A stretch of DNA of 64,000 nucleotides from JBCCGL01 sp039029275 (GTDB lineage: Bacteria > Pseudomonadota > Gammaproteobacteria > JBCCGL01), in assembly GCA_039029275.1 (NCBI GenBank), contig JBCCGL010000002.1:318024-382023 (forward strand), read 5' to 3'. Shown in pieces: positions 46,329-54,949 of the stretch. Both the position numbers and the translations under genes were made by a program. The notes under the pieces are model-generated. The model did not search any database and was not told where the DNA came from. It saw nothing but the letters and a program-made list of their open reading frames with translations. Positions within the stretch are counted from its first letter, which is position 1. Every line of letters begins with the position of its first letter.

Positions 46329-46658
46329 TTACAATTCTTCCCAACAGATAAAAACCTGATCACGCGTCTTCTTATACATATTGCGATGCACCGAGTTGCC
46401 AGGATCCTCATTCGAGTAGATAAACTCGACGGCTTGATCGCATTGCTCACGATCTTTGAACGTCATTAAAAAGTAGTACTCTTGTTTGCGTTCATCGTCA
46501 GTGTCCATGACGGGGTGTTTATCGCGACGCCCGACGGGACTCATCGATACCAGCAGGTTTTTCTCAAGCAATATTTCGGCGAACTCGTGTAACTCGCGGC
46601 GAAATTCGTTCAGGTCTTGATCCGGTTTTAGATTGATGCAACTTAAGAACTGATACAT
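46329..46658 (-). CDS. DUF6614-type small conserved protein
   Basis: 109 residues: MYQFLSCINLKPDQDLNEFR, RRELHEFAEILLEKNLLVSM, SPVGRRDKHPVMDTDDERKQ and EYYFLMTFKDREQCDQAVEF. I recognise it as a conserved proteobacterial family of this size with a dimeric ferredoxin-like fold, probably cytoplasmic. No catalytic motif is visible and the role is unknown. It follows the GFA gene on the minus strand with 21 bases between. Confidence 0.75.
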   Translation of the reverse strand: MYQFLSCINLKPDQDLNEFRRELHEFAEILLEKNLLVSMSPVGRRDKHPVMDTDDERKQEYYFLMTFKDREQCDQAVEFIYSNEDPGNSVHRNMYKKTRDQVFICWEEL

Positions 46659-46679
46659 GAACTGTTGGTTTCGGATTTA

Positions 46680-47528
46680 TCAATCCGGGGCCTCAGGAAA
46701 CTGCGGTAAGCCGTCTTCAATGTCGTACCAGTTTGCCTTGTAGTCGACAAAAATGTGATCGACCGCTTTTGTGTTGGGGTCATCATCGAGGCCGCCAAAC
46801 GGTATAACTGCGATTCCTCTGTTGTTATCGATCCTCGGCATCTTCGAGCCGCAGGTTTTGCAAAACACCTGAGTGAAATGCTCGGCATCCTCTACCTTGT
46901 AGATTTTTAAATTGTCCTTGCCAGAAACGAATTCGACGCCATTGGCTGACGTGAATCCGTTCGTTGCATGCGCTGCTGCGCGGCCCTTACGGCAACGACT
47001 GCAGTGACAGTTGTGCGCAACTTTGAACGCTTCGTGTACGTGATATTCGACTCCTCCGCACAAACAGCTTCCGCGGACAACGCCATCAGGCGGCGGCTCG
47101 CTGACTGTTTCCTCGACTCTGTCTAACCCGGTGAAGTCGGGGTAATCAGTGTGACGCGGCAACTCCCCAACGATGTCAAACCAGGGGGCGCTGAAGTTCA
47201 CGAAAATATGGCAGTCGGATTTCTTACCCTCGGTGTGGCATCCACCGGGCACCACGAGCTGCTCATCGGGCGCGGTTCCGTAGGGGACAACCGAGCCGCA
47301 CACGCCGCAAAAACTCCGAACAAGAAGATGCGATGACCGGTAGTGAACAACGGTCTCTGTTGAGCTTGTCCATTGGAACTGTTCGTCATTCAAAAACCAA
47401 TAGGTACCAAACGCGGTTCCGTGAGCTTTACGACACATTTTGCAATGGCAATTGAATGCGTGGACTGGATCACCGCTAAATTCCCAGCGCACATCGCCGC
47501 ACAAACAACTCGCCTTATTGCTCATCAC
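46680..47528 (-). CDS. Tandem GFA (glutathione-dependent formaldehyde-activating-like) protein
   Basis: 282 residues made of two GFA/CENP-V zinc domains. Domain 1 (about 5-120): SCLCGDVRWEFSG, CHCKMCRKAHG, VRSFCGVCGSVVP. Domain 2 (about 148-265): GSCLCGGVEYHVH, CHCSRCRKGRAAA, VFCKTCGSKMP. Each has the CxCG, CxCxxC and CxxC zinc ligands. Related proteins bind glutathione or thiols, but catalysis of formaldehyde addition is disputed for the family. Two-domain copies are less common than single ones. Upstream of the DUF6614-type gene; probably same transcript. Confidence 0.9.
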   Translation of the reverse strand: MMSNKASCLCGDVRWEFSGDPVHAFNCHCKMCRKAHGTAFGTYWFLNDEQFQWTSSTETVVHYRSSHLLVRSFCGVCGSVVPYGTAPDEQLVVPGGCHTEGKKSDCHIFVNFSAPWFDIVGELPRHTDYPDFTGLDRVEETVSEPPPDGVVRGSCLCGGVEYHVHEAFKVAHNCHCSRCRKGRAAAHATNGFTSANGVEFVSGKDNLKIYKVEDAEHFTQVFCKTCGSKMPRIDNNRGIAVIPFGGLDDDPNTKAVDHIFVDYKANWYDIEDGLPQFPEAPD

Positions 47529-47573
47529 CCACCTCTCGGTTTTTCTGTTTAAACGTAAATTTCCAGTGCGCTG

Positions 47574-48323
47574 TCAGTATGTCCAGATTTCTGTGTTGGG
47601 CCTAAGCTCGACTTCGTTGCTCCAGGCCGATTTGGGTTGGCGGTACACCCACCAGTAATTTTCCGCCACACTGTCAGGGTCGGCTAAAACCTCCGGATCG
47701 TACTTGTCGCCATAAAGTGCCTGCATGATCGGCACGTCGAGATCACAGTCGAGTCGAATGTGGGCAACATGGACACCGTCGGCCGCGTACGCTTTTGCGA
47801 GGCTTTGCGACAAGGCGCGCAGCCCGAACTTTCCTATCGCGTATGCCGGATAGCTTGCCGAGCCACGATACGCGGCTGTTGCGCTTGAAAAAAGTACAGT
47901 CCCCGAACCGCGCTTACGCATGTCTGGAATTACCGACTTTGCGGCGGCAAGTGCGCCAATAACCTCGAGCTTGAGGGTGCGCTCAAGATCATCGTACTCA
48001 AGCTCCAGCGGTGCGCAGCGATGAAACCCGTCGCAGACGTTATAGATTAATACCTCGCAAGCACCAAAGTCATTCGCGATCGATGTCAGCGTTTTTTCAC
48101 ATTCAGACGGGTGCGTAACGTCAGCGCTAAAGCAGGCAACTCGCGAATCACCAAACTCGGTCTGAAGAGTAGACGCAAAGGTTTTTGTTGTTTCCAATGA
48201 ACGCGTGACGAGGGCGATATCAAAGCCATTGCGCGCAAACGTTTTGGCTAATGACTGGCCAAGACCTTCGCCTGCGCCGACGATTGTGCAAATCGGGTTA
48301 GTTGTCATATTGTCAATTGTCAT
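47574..48323 (-). CDS. Short-chain dehydrogenase/reductase
   Basis: 249 residues with the Rossmann SDR fold: the nucleotide loop TIVGAGEGLGQSLAKTFA (GxxxGxG), the NNAG-equivalent in VLIYNVCDGFHRC, catalytic Ser in VLFSSATAAYRG, and YxxxK in YPAYAIGKFGLRALSQS. It uses NAD(P) to oxidise or reduce an unknown alcohol/ketone. It lies just downstream (20 bases) of the CmcJ-like oxygenase gene on the same strand, and is likely co-transcribed with it. Confidence 0.9.
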   Translation of the reverse strand: MTIDNMTTNPICTIVGAGEGLGQSLAKTFARNGFDIALVTRSLETTKTFASTLQTEFGDSRVACFSADVTHPSECEKTLTSIANDFGACEVLIYNVCDGFHRCAPLELEYDDLERTLKLEVIGALAAAKSVIPDMRKRGSGTVLFSSATAAYRGSASYPAYAIGKFGLRALSQSLAKAYAADGVHVAHIRLDCDLDVPIMQALYGDKYDPEVLADPDSVAENYWWVYRQPKSAWSNEVELRPNTEIWTY

Positions 48324-48343
48324 TGTTTGTTAACAGCTCGCTT

Positions 48344-49165
48344 TCATTCTCCATCAAAGAAAACGAAGCAGCGTGTTTCGATGCTCTCACGGGGTTTTGC
48401 ATTCGACAATGCGGTTGGATCGTCGAATGACGTATGAATGGTAAATCGAGCGCGCCCGTCTTCTGCCGAGTCAAACACCTTGAACAAAAGCAGCTCGTTT
48501 CCGCTCATGTGGGGAAAATACAGCCACCGGTGGTTTGGGTTATGCCTGGCGAGTTGGAGTGCGCCAACACGATCCTTGGCGACGCGTTGGACGCTGACCA
48601 GATCGTCGGGACTGACGCTTGAGGCATCGCAAAATGACAAGGGATAGTTTTCGATATCCCCATTAATCGATCGCCAAACGTTAACGATGGCGAATCGTTT
48701 CTGCGCATATTGATCGGCAAGTGATGGGTTGATTTCTCGCAATCGCTGCAAGCCTGATTCTGCGTCGTAGTCGTTGTGAATGGTGCTCGCGTGTTCGCGA
48801 ATATTACGCGCCTGTCGCGTATTTACTGATGATGCTCGACGAGTGTGATCAAAAATCACAACTTTGGCCGCGCTGCACGTTCGCGTCACGATACCGGCTA
48901 TTTCGTCTTCATATACATCAGCAATTTGTTGGTCATCATAAAAGTCGGTGACCCGCGTTTGATGTTCTGCGACAACGAATCCCTCTCTATCCAGCGACGT
49001 CTCCAGTCCTCTGGCGCTGTGCATTTCAACCAGATGCATGGAAAACTCGCCCTGTTCGGATGCTTGTTCGCCTCCCGCGACTGATGGTCGAATCTGCGCG
49101 TTGTTTTCGCCTGCAGCGAGGTATTTCAGTTCGACTTTAAATTCGCTATTCCGCATGAGCTTCAT
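48344..49165 (-). CDS. CmcJ/NvfI-family oxygenase-like protein
   Basis: 273 residues. Conserved features of the CmcJ/AsaB/NvfI group are present: HNDYDAESG with a His-X-Asp pair, RFAIVNVWRSING, FPLSFCDASSV-like NYPLSFCDASS, LQLARHNPNHRWLYFPHM and the late RFTIHTSFDDP with His-X-Thr. These proteins are related to Fe(II)/2-oxoglutarate oxygenases and are best known from fungal and cephamycin biosynthesis. The substrate here is unknown. The SDR follows after 20 bases, a pairing that fits hydroxylation then oxidation of one compound. It is divergent from the DddP-like gene across 221 gene-free bases. Confidence 0.85.
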   Translation of the reverse strand: MKLMRNSEFKVELKYLAAGENNAQIRPSVAGGEQASEQGEFSMHLVEMHSARGLETSLDREGFVVAEHQTRVTDFYDDQQIADVYEDEIAGIVTRTCSAAKVVIFDHTRRASSVNTRQARNIREHASTIHNDYDAESGLQRLREINPSLADQYAQKRFAIVNVWRSINGDIENYPLSFCDASSVSPDDLVSVQRVAKDRVGALQLARHNPNHRWLYFPHMSGNELLLFKVFDSAEDGRARFTIHTSFDDPTALSNAKPRESIETRCFVFFDGE

Positions 49166-49386
49166 CGGTATTTTTGGCTATTTGTTTTAACTGGAGTTCC
49201 GAATCGCGATTCAGTAACTGCCGTGGTTGAATGTTTACCATCATTTCAGGGCGTGTGTCGAGAGCGCAAAAGAACGAGGATATGAGGTGTGAAGATACGC
49301 TAACTCATGTCGATGCGGTGGCATTTTGCGCGTTCGGTATCGATAAACTGATTCGCTAAGTCACAAAAAATTCACGGGAGCAAGGT

Positions 49387-50622
49387 ATGACGATTTCCGT
49401 TGGTGAGGTTGTGGCGCGGCAGCATGGCGCGATGGAGTATACCGATGCCCCGGTTGATCTGGATGTTGTTCGGCGGTATCGGCTTGGGCGAATTCACGAA
49501 CAGCTTAGGAGACTCGATTACGCAGGTATCCTATTGTTCGATCAGGTGAATTGCCGATACGCGTGCGATGCCACCAATATGCAAGTGTGGTGCTCGCATT
49601 ACGAAACCCGCTGCGTATTTATTGCAACGGATGGTCCTCTGATCTTATTCGACTACGGCAACTACCCGCACCTGGCGAAGGATATTTCAACTATCGACGA
49701 GTACCGGGTTAATTCGTCGTTTTACTATTTTACCGCCGGCCCCCGAAGCGACGAACGCGCTGACGAATTTGGGCAAGTGATCGCCGATCTTGTCAAAACA
49801 CACGGCGGTGGCAACAAGCGACTGGCGATTGATCGTTTGTCCCACCAGGGCTGCAGCCGCCTGCTTCAACACGGATTGTCCATTCACGACGGGCTCGAAG
49901 TCCTCGAACTTGCGCGCGTGATCAAGTCGGCCGAAGAACTTACGCTTATGCAGTGCGCTGTCGACGTGTGCGAAATTGGAGTGCAAAAAATGCGAGATGC
50001 ACTCGAGCCAGGTATCACAGAAAACGCGCTTTGGGCCAAGTTGCACGAGGCGAATATTTCACTCGGCGGTGAATGGATTGAGACGCGCTTGCTTTCATCT
50101 GGCCCGCGCACCTATCCCTGGTTTCGTGAGTCGTCCATGCGAGAAATCGAGCGCGGAGATATTGTCAGCTTCGATACCGATTTGATTGGGCCTTACGGTT
50201 ATTGTGCCGATATGTCGCGCAGCTGGGTGTGCGGTGACAAGCCTACCGATGAACAGCGTCGAATCTATGCGTACGCGTGGGAGCAAATCCAGCATAACTG
50301 CGGGATTCTGAAAGCGGGAAAAACACTGCGCGAAGTATCCGAATCCGCGTGGAAAATACCGGATGAATTTGCCAACTCACGGTACGCGAGTTTGATTCAC
50401 GGTGTTGGGCTGGCAGACGAATACCCGTCGATTAAACACATCCACGATTTTGACAAAAAAGGATACGACACGGTTTTGGAGGAAAACATGACGTTGTGTG
50501 TCGAATCGTATATCGGGTCTGAAAAAAGCGGAGAGGGCGTCAAGCTGGAAGAGCAGGTGATTGTCACGGCCGACGGGTGTGAGTTAATGACGAGTTATCC
50601 GATGGAGATGGATTGGCTTTGA
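49387..50622 (+). CDS. M24-family metalloenzyme, DddP-like (possible DMSP lyase)
   Basis: 411 residues with the creatinase/Xaa-Pro peptidase fold. Compared from memory with DddP, the DMSP lyase, it shares GGEWIETRLLSSGPRTYPWF, the metal set Asp263, Asp265 (FDTDLIG), Asp275 (CADMSR), His338 (LIHGVG), Glu373 (CVESYIG) and Glu388 (KLEEQVI), plus Tyr333 and Asp344 at positions matching the catalytic Tyr/Asp of DddP. DddP would split DMSP to acrylate and dimethyl sulfide. DddP-like proteins of unknown activity also exist, so the function is a proposal. It is followed, 203 bases later, by an acyl-CoA ligase and a choline-sulfatase on the same strand. Confidence 0.85.
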   Translation: MTISVGEVVARQHGAMEYTDAPVDLDVVRRYRLGRIHEQLRRLDYAGILLFDQVNCRYACDATNMQVWCSHYETRCVFIATDGPLILFDYGNYPHLAKDISTIDEYRVNSSFYYFTAGPRSDERADEFGQVIADLVKTHGGGNKRLAIDRLSHQGCSRLLQHGLSIHDGLEVLELARVIKSAEELTLMQCAVDVCEIGVQKMRDALEPGITENALWAKLHEANISLGGEWIETRLLSSGPRTYPWFRESSMREIERGDIVSFDTDLIGPYGYCADMSRSWVCGDKPTDEQRRIYAYAWEQIQHNCGILKAGKTLREVSESAWKIPDEFANSRYASLIHGVGLADEYPSIKHIHDFDKKGYDTVLEENMTLCVESYIGSEKSGEGVKLEEQVIVTADGCELMTSYPMEMDWL

Positions 50623-50825
50623 TTGAAAACTATCTGCGTTGTGTCTGCAGCGTTAAACATGACCGCAAAATGCTCATTTACTGATTGTAAATTCCGCGTT
50701 TTCGGTCATTTTTGCCTTGCGTTCACTGCCTCGATAACGGTTTCAACGGTGAATGCTCGAACATTTTCATCGGACTGATCTGAGTTTAAAATCAAAGGCG
50801 TATTAATCCGTGCCGGAAATTCAAG

Positions 50826-52463
50826 ATGATTGATGCGCCTGCGCCTTCTGCGTACGCCTATCCGCTGTTGATCAAACAGCTGTTTCACATGTCGCTGTCG
50901 TGCTCGCCGGAGCAGGAAATCGTAAGCGGCACTTCACACCGTTATACTTATCGTTCTTTTTTTTCGCGCGTGCGAAAGCTTGCGAACGTATTGGAAAAAC
51001 TGGGCGTGACACCCGGCCAAACGATTGCGGTCATGGATTGGGACTGCCATCGCTATCTGGAGTGCTTTTTTGGTGTTCCGATGTTTGGTGCCGTTTTACA
51101 CACGATCAACATTCGGCTTTCTCCGGAACAAATTTTATACACCATCAATCACGCGCGCGACGACGTGATCCTGGTCCACAGTGATTTCGTTGAACTTGTC
51201 GAGAGTATCTCGGATCGCTTCGAGCGCCCGATCAAACTCATTTATCTGCGCGATGATGACAGTGCAACACCCGCAACCTATGCCGGGGAATACGAACAGC
51301 TAATCCATTCCGCGTATCAGGATTACGACTTTACGGATTTTGATGAAAACACACGCGCTACCACGTTTTACACAACGGGCACAACCGGCCAGCCAAAAGG
51401 TGTTTTTTACAGCCATCGCCAGCTTGTGCTGCACACCCTGGGTATGGTTGCCGGCCTTAGTTCGGTTGATAGCGATGCGCGTTTTCATCGTGGCGATGTC
51501 TATATGCCGATCACGCCCATGTTCCATGTGCACGCCTGGGGCTTTCCGTACGCCGCCACGATGCTTGGGGTAAAGCAGGTTTATCCCGGGCGATACGAAC
51601 CCGCCACGCTGTTGCGTTTAATTGAGAATGAGCGTGTGACGTTTTCGCACTGCGTGCCCACCATCCTCACCATGTTGCTGTCGGCGCCCGAGGCGGAAAG
51701 CACCGATCTAAACGGGTGGAAAGTTATTATCGGCGGATCGGCGCTGCCCGAGGGGCTGGCGACAACCGCGCTGGAAAAAGGCATCAATGTTTTTGCGGCG
51801 TACGGAATGTCGGAGACTTGCCCGTTCGTGACAATTGCCGACACCACGGGCTTAGGTGTTGATACGTCTGATGCCGGAATTTCAGCACGAACCAAAACCG
51901 GCAAGCCGACCGTGATGGTGGACCTGCGTGTTGTCGACGATGAAATGAATGATGTACCGAAGGACGGACAAAGCGTCGGTGAACTGGTGATTAGAACACC
52001 CTGGTTAACGCAGGCTTATCTCAACAATCCGGAAGCATCGGATGAACTGTGGCGCGGCGGATACCTGCATACCGGTGATATTGCGCACTGGTCTGAAGAT
52101 GGTACTGTACAAATTACTGACCGACTAAAAGATGTGATTAAGTCTGGCGGCGAGTGGATATCATCGCTGGAACTGGAAAGTATCGCTTCTACGTGTGACG
52201 GCGTTGTGGAAGTCGCAGCTATTGGTCTGGCAGATGAAAAGTGGGGCGAAAGACCGGCGCTTCTCGTTTCAATTGGCAACAATGATATCGACACTGGCGC
52301 GATGTCTGATTCGATTCGCGAGGCAATCACGGCTTCCGTAAGTTCAGGAAATCTCCCCAGGTGGGCGGTGCCCGATACGATTCACTTCGTTGAATCAATT
52401 CCGAAAACCAGTGTCGGTAAAGTCGACAAAAAGACTATTCGAATGCAGCTAAATTCAGAGTAA
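50826..52463 (+). CDS. AMP-forming acyl-CoA synthetase (DmdB/fatty-acid ligase-like)
   Basis: 545 residues of the adenylate-forming family. The AMP-binding core is TTFYTTGTTGQPKGVFYSHR, then YGMSETCPF, the hinge YLHTGDIAHWSEDGTVQITD and the C-terminal catalytic Lys region IPKTSVGKVDKKTIR. It activates a carboxylic acid to its CoA thioester. Among subfamilies it resembles the DmdB/medium-chain ligases (N-terminal HRYTYRSFFSR and GAVLHTINIRLSPEQILY). It ends four bases before the choline-sulfatase gene. If the upstream gene is a DMSP lyase, acrylate or a related acid could be its substrate; this is inference. Confidence 0.9.
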   Translation: MIDAPAPSAYAYPLLIKQLFHMSLSCSPEQEIVSGTSHRYTYRSFFSRVRKLANVLEKLGVTPGQTIAVMDWDCHRYLECFFGVPMFGAVLHTINIRLSPEQILYTINHARDDVILVHSDFVELVESISDRFERPIKLIYLRDDDSATPATYAGEYEQLIHSAYQDYDFTDFDENTRATTFYTTGTTGQPKGVFYSHRQLVLHTLGMVAGLSSVDSDARFHRGDVYMPITPMFHVHAWGFPYAATMLGVKQVYPGRYEPATLLRLIENERVTFSHCVPTILTMLLSAPEAESTDLNGWKVIIGGSALPEGLATTALEKGINVFAAYGMSETCPFVTIADTTGLGVDTSDAGISARTKTGKPTVMVDLRVVDDEMNDVPKDGQSVGELVIRTPWLTQAYLNNPEASDELWRGGYLHTGDIAHWSEDGTVQITDRLKDVIKSGGEWISSLELESIASTCDGVVEVAAIGLADEKWGERPALLVSIGNNDIDTGAMSDSIREAITASVSSGNLPRWAVPDTIHFVESIPKTSVGKVDKKTIRMQLNSE

Positions 52464-52467
52464 TAAA

Positions 52468-53991
52468 ATGAGTCAGCCAAATATTCTCGTCATTCAGGCG
52501 GATCAGCTTAACCCAAGCTTTCTTAGCGCGTACGGAAATCCAGTCGCGAACACGCCGCATATCGATCGCGTTGCTGCGCAAGGGACGGTATTCGAATCTG
52601 CGTATTGCAATTTTCCGCTCTGCGCGCCTTCGCGATTTTCGATGATGTCCGGGATGCTTCCCTCGAACGTCGGTGCATACGATAACGGGGCGGAGTTTCA
52701 GTCGTCGGTGCCGACGATTGCGCACTACATGCGCTCGCTCGGGTATCAAACGTGCTTGTCGGGCAAAATGCATTTTGTCGGTGCGGATCAGCTACACGGG
52801 TTTGAGCGCCGTCTGACCGGCGATATTTACCCCGCGGATTTCAACTGGACCGGCGACTGGAGTGAAGTCCGAACAAAATTCGGTAACGACAAAATCACGT
52901 TTTCGGGTTCGGGCGTTTGTACTTATAACGCGCAGATGGCCTACGACGATGAAACGATGCATCGCGCACGCAGTGAGTTATACCGAATCGCGCAAGGTAA
53001 GGATGAGCGACCGTTTTTTCTGTTCACCTCGTTTACCCATCCGCACGACCCGTATCAATGTACTCAGGCCTATTGGGATCGTTATCGGCACGAGGATATC
53101 GATGCACCGCGCGTGTCGCGAATCGCGGATTCGGACAACGATCCGTACAGCCTTCGGCTTTTAACCCAGTACGGTTTAAAAGACTACGAACCGACAGATG
53201 AAGAAACTCTGACGGCGCGTCATGCGTACTACGGTTCGGTCAGTTTTTTTGACGATAAAGTCGGTGCATTGCTCGATACCCTGGAGCACACCAATCTTCT
53301 CGACAATACCGCAATCTTAATCACGTCAGATCACGGCGATATGATGGGCGAGCGGGGGTTGTGGTACAAAAAATCGTTTTTTGAAGATTCCTGCCGCATA
53401 CCGATGATTGTTGGTGGCATGAAACTAAATGAGCAGCGCAGAAGTCAAAATGTCTCCTTAGTCGACTTACTACCAACACTGATCGAGGCGAGTGGTGCGA
53501 GTGCGTCTGAAACATTAATCGAAGATTCCGATGGTCGAAGCCTTTGGTCTACAGTCTCCGACAACGCTACTTTGGATGAAGTACCGATGTTCGGAGAAAA
53601 CCTCGCCGAGGGTGCCAACGCGCCAATTTTGATGACCAAACTGGGGCAGTGGAAATACATTAAAAGCGGCGTCGATCCCGAACAGCTTTTTGATCTCGGA
53701 ACCGACCCGGATGAGTTACAAAATCTCGCAAGTGATCCCAACAACGTGAACAAATTGAAAGCAATGCGCGAACTGTCGAATCAGCAGTGGGATTTGGAAT
53801 CACTCACGGCAAAGGTACGCGCGAGTCAAAAACGCCGATTGTTTTTGCGGGAAGTGTTGAAGATTGGGGCCCGTGACCCGTGGGACTACACGCCAAACGA
53901 TCCGGTTTCCGAACATGGATTGCGGGGCGATGATATTTATAACAAGTGGGCGTATGGGAGTACGGTGGAGTTAAAAAAGCCGGATTTGTGA
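52468..53991 (+). CDS. betC: Choline-sulfatase
   Basis: 507 residues. Arylsulfatase fold with the formylglycine motif Cys52-Ala-Pro-Ser-Arg56 (FPLCAPSRFSMMSG), metal residues Asp12 and Asp288/His289 (TSDHGDMMGERG), and choline-sulfatase-specific segments YDNGAEFQSSVPTIAHYMR, LSGKMHFVGADQLHGFE and DIYPADFNWTGDW. The C-terminal choline-sulfatase domain (about 440-500, RASQKRRLFLREVLKIGARD) is present. It hydrolyses choline-O-sulfate, a compatible solute, to choline and sulfate, and acts in the cytoplasm (no signal peptide). Translationally close to the acyl-CoA ligase. No betA/betB or transporter genes are in the window. Confidence 0.92.
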   Translation: MSQPNILVIQADQLNPSFLSAYGNPVANTPHIDRVAAQGTVFESAYCNFPLCAPSRFSMMSGMLPSNVGAYDNGAEFQSSVPTIAHYMRSLGYQTCLSGKMHFVGADQLHGFERRLTGDIYPADFNWTGDWSEVRTKFGNDKITFSGSGVCTYNAQMAYDDETMHRARSELYRIAQGKDERPFFLFTSFTHPHDPYQCTQAYWDRYRHEDIDAPRVSRIADSDNDPYSLRLLTQYGLKDYEPTDEETLTARHAYYGSVSFFDDKVGALLDTLEHTNLLDNTAILITSDHGDMMGERGLWYKKSFFEDSCRIPMIVGGMKLNEQRRSQNVSLVDLLPTLIEASGASASETLIEDSDGRSLWSTVSDNATLDEVPMFGENLAEGANAPILMTKLGQWKYIKSGVDPEQLFDLGTDPDELQNLASDPNNVNKLKAMRELSNQQWDLESLTAKVRASQKRRLFLREVLKIGARDPWDYTPNDPVSEHGLRGDDIYNKWAYGSTVELKKPDL

Positions 53992-53999
53992 TGCCGTGA

Positions 54000-54052
54000 T
54001 AAGCGGGTAGTCAAAGCGCGCCAGCGTTTTGGCTGTCCAATTGATAATTTTG
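54000..54052 (-). repeat. Possible truncated attC remnant after the GNAT cassette
   Basis: After the GNAT stop the minus strand reads TATAACAAAATTATCAATT then GGACAGCCAAAACGCTGGCG, the opening half of a Vibrio-type attC (TATAACAAA ... AACGC.GGCG). The second half with a GTTRRRY end is not found. This marks where the array has lost its edge. Confidence 0.35.
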
Positions 54053-54565
54053 TTATATGTTTTTTGTGAATACATACATGTTCGCATCAAGGTACTTACC
54101 ATTATTGTATAACCGAGATTTTGCTATACCTTCCAAGACCGCACCACTTTTCTCTGCGACGCGATTGCTCGCGGCATTACCGATAGCCACGACAACCTCC
54201 AGACGGTTGAGATTTGTATTGGCCCGCGCCCAATTTACTAGCGAATGTAGTGCTGCAGTTCCATAGCCCTTTCGGGTTTGACTGGTTCTGATCCAATATC
54301 CAATATTTGCGAGATTGCATTGACTGTTGATGCTGTTGACACCTCCACCACCAAGATAAAACCCTTGCTCATCGAATAGCGCAAATTCATAAGCTTCACC
54401 ATTGTTTCTAGCATCTATCTGTTCGTTTATGAATTTTTCAGCGGTTTCGACACTAAATTCGCTTGTGCACCAATCCATCCATGGGTTTATCTCTGCCACC
54501 GACTCCAGTGCAGCTTCTACCATCAGCGTGGCATGCTCGATTGAAAGATTGCGAAGTTCTACCAC
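54053..54565 (-). CDS. GNAT-family acetyltransferase in an integron cassette (RimJ/RimL-like)
   Basis: The frame extends to a TTG at 54598, but a GTG at 54565 after a GGGTGTAAGG-like ribosome-binding site gives the expected family start (VELRNLSIEHATLMVEAALE) and 170 residues. Later segments ANIGYWIRTSQTRKGYGTAA and NLNRLEVVVAIGNAASNRVA hold the acetyl-CoA loop and the RimL-type helix. It acetylates an amine, possibly a ribosomal protein or an antibiotic, as cassette GNATs often do; the substrate is unknown. Its stop codon overlaps the attC-like remnant. Confidence 0.85.
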   Translation of the reverse strand: MVELRNLSIEHATLMVEAALESVAEINPWMDWCTSEFSVETAEKFINEQIDARNNGEAYEFALFDEQGFYLGGGGVNSINSQCNLANIGYWIRTSQTRKGYGTAALHSLVNWARANTNLNRLEVVVAIGNAASNRVAEKSGAVLEGIAKSRLYNNGKYLDANMYVFTKNI

Positions 54566-54737
54566 CTTACACCCTATACAGACGTACCACGTCGCCAATA
54601 CAGGCGAGCGTTAGCGTATCCAGCCTTCTGTTTTGCGGGCGAATGCGGTTGGCTTTTCTAAACATTTATCTTTTTAATTGGCTGCCGAGAGTCTAAAAGT
54701 GCGCAGCAGAAATGCGGTCCAGCATCAATGGCGAGCA

Positions 54738-54848
54738 TCAATCGTGTCTGACCCCATCGATTGTAAAGTCGAAATTATTATGTAAATCAAGCTCGTAACT
54801 TTTTTGCACAAGATAGATGCCGTCTACAATTTCGAAGTTTCGTTTCAT
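54738..54848 (-). pseudogene. Truncated integron cassette gene (36 residues)
   Basis: An ATG at 54848, five bases from the end of attC A, opens a short frame (MKRNFEIVDGIYLVQKSY, continuing to GVRHD then TGA at 54738). Position and spacing are those of a cassette gene start, but it ends after 36 residues with no attC behind it before the GNAT gene, so the cassette seems cut. The plus-strand word GTGTCTGACCCC lies at the break. The stretch between 54566 and 54737 holds no other gene. The protein family is not recognised. Confidence 0.45.
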
Positions 54849-54853
54849 TTGGC

Positions 54854-54943
54854 GCCTAACGCTTGCCAAAGGGGCCGGAGCGGCTACGCCGCGTAGGTCC
54901 CAGCCCGCGCTCTTTGCGGGCGATTTTATGGCACTTGTTAGGT
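54854..54943 (-). repeat. attC site A (90 bp)
   Basis: In cassette orientation (minus strand) it begins ACCTAACAAGTGCC and ends GGCAAGCGTTAGGC. The R-type ends RYYYAAC and GTTRRRY both fit. The ends are imperfect complements, with an inner hairpin (GCCGCTCCGGCC region). It lies seven bases after the mini EF-Ts stop. Confidence 0.8.
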
Positions 54944-54949
54944 TTTATT

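Noticed and set aside
49387..50622. Firm call of DMSP lyase DddP
   Set aside because: Ligands match, but DddP-like proteins with other roles exist and no alignment could be run, so it is reported as DddP-like only.
50706..50888. 60-residue minus-strand frame upstream of the acyl-CoA ligase
   Set aside because: It overlaps the ligase start on the opposite strand, contains an Arg-rich run from GC-rich codons, and has no known family.
54738..54760. Insertion-sequence end (GTGTCTGACCCC)
   Set aside because: No inverted partner, target duplication or transposase was found; kept only as a note on the cut cassette.
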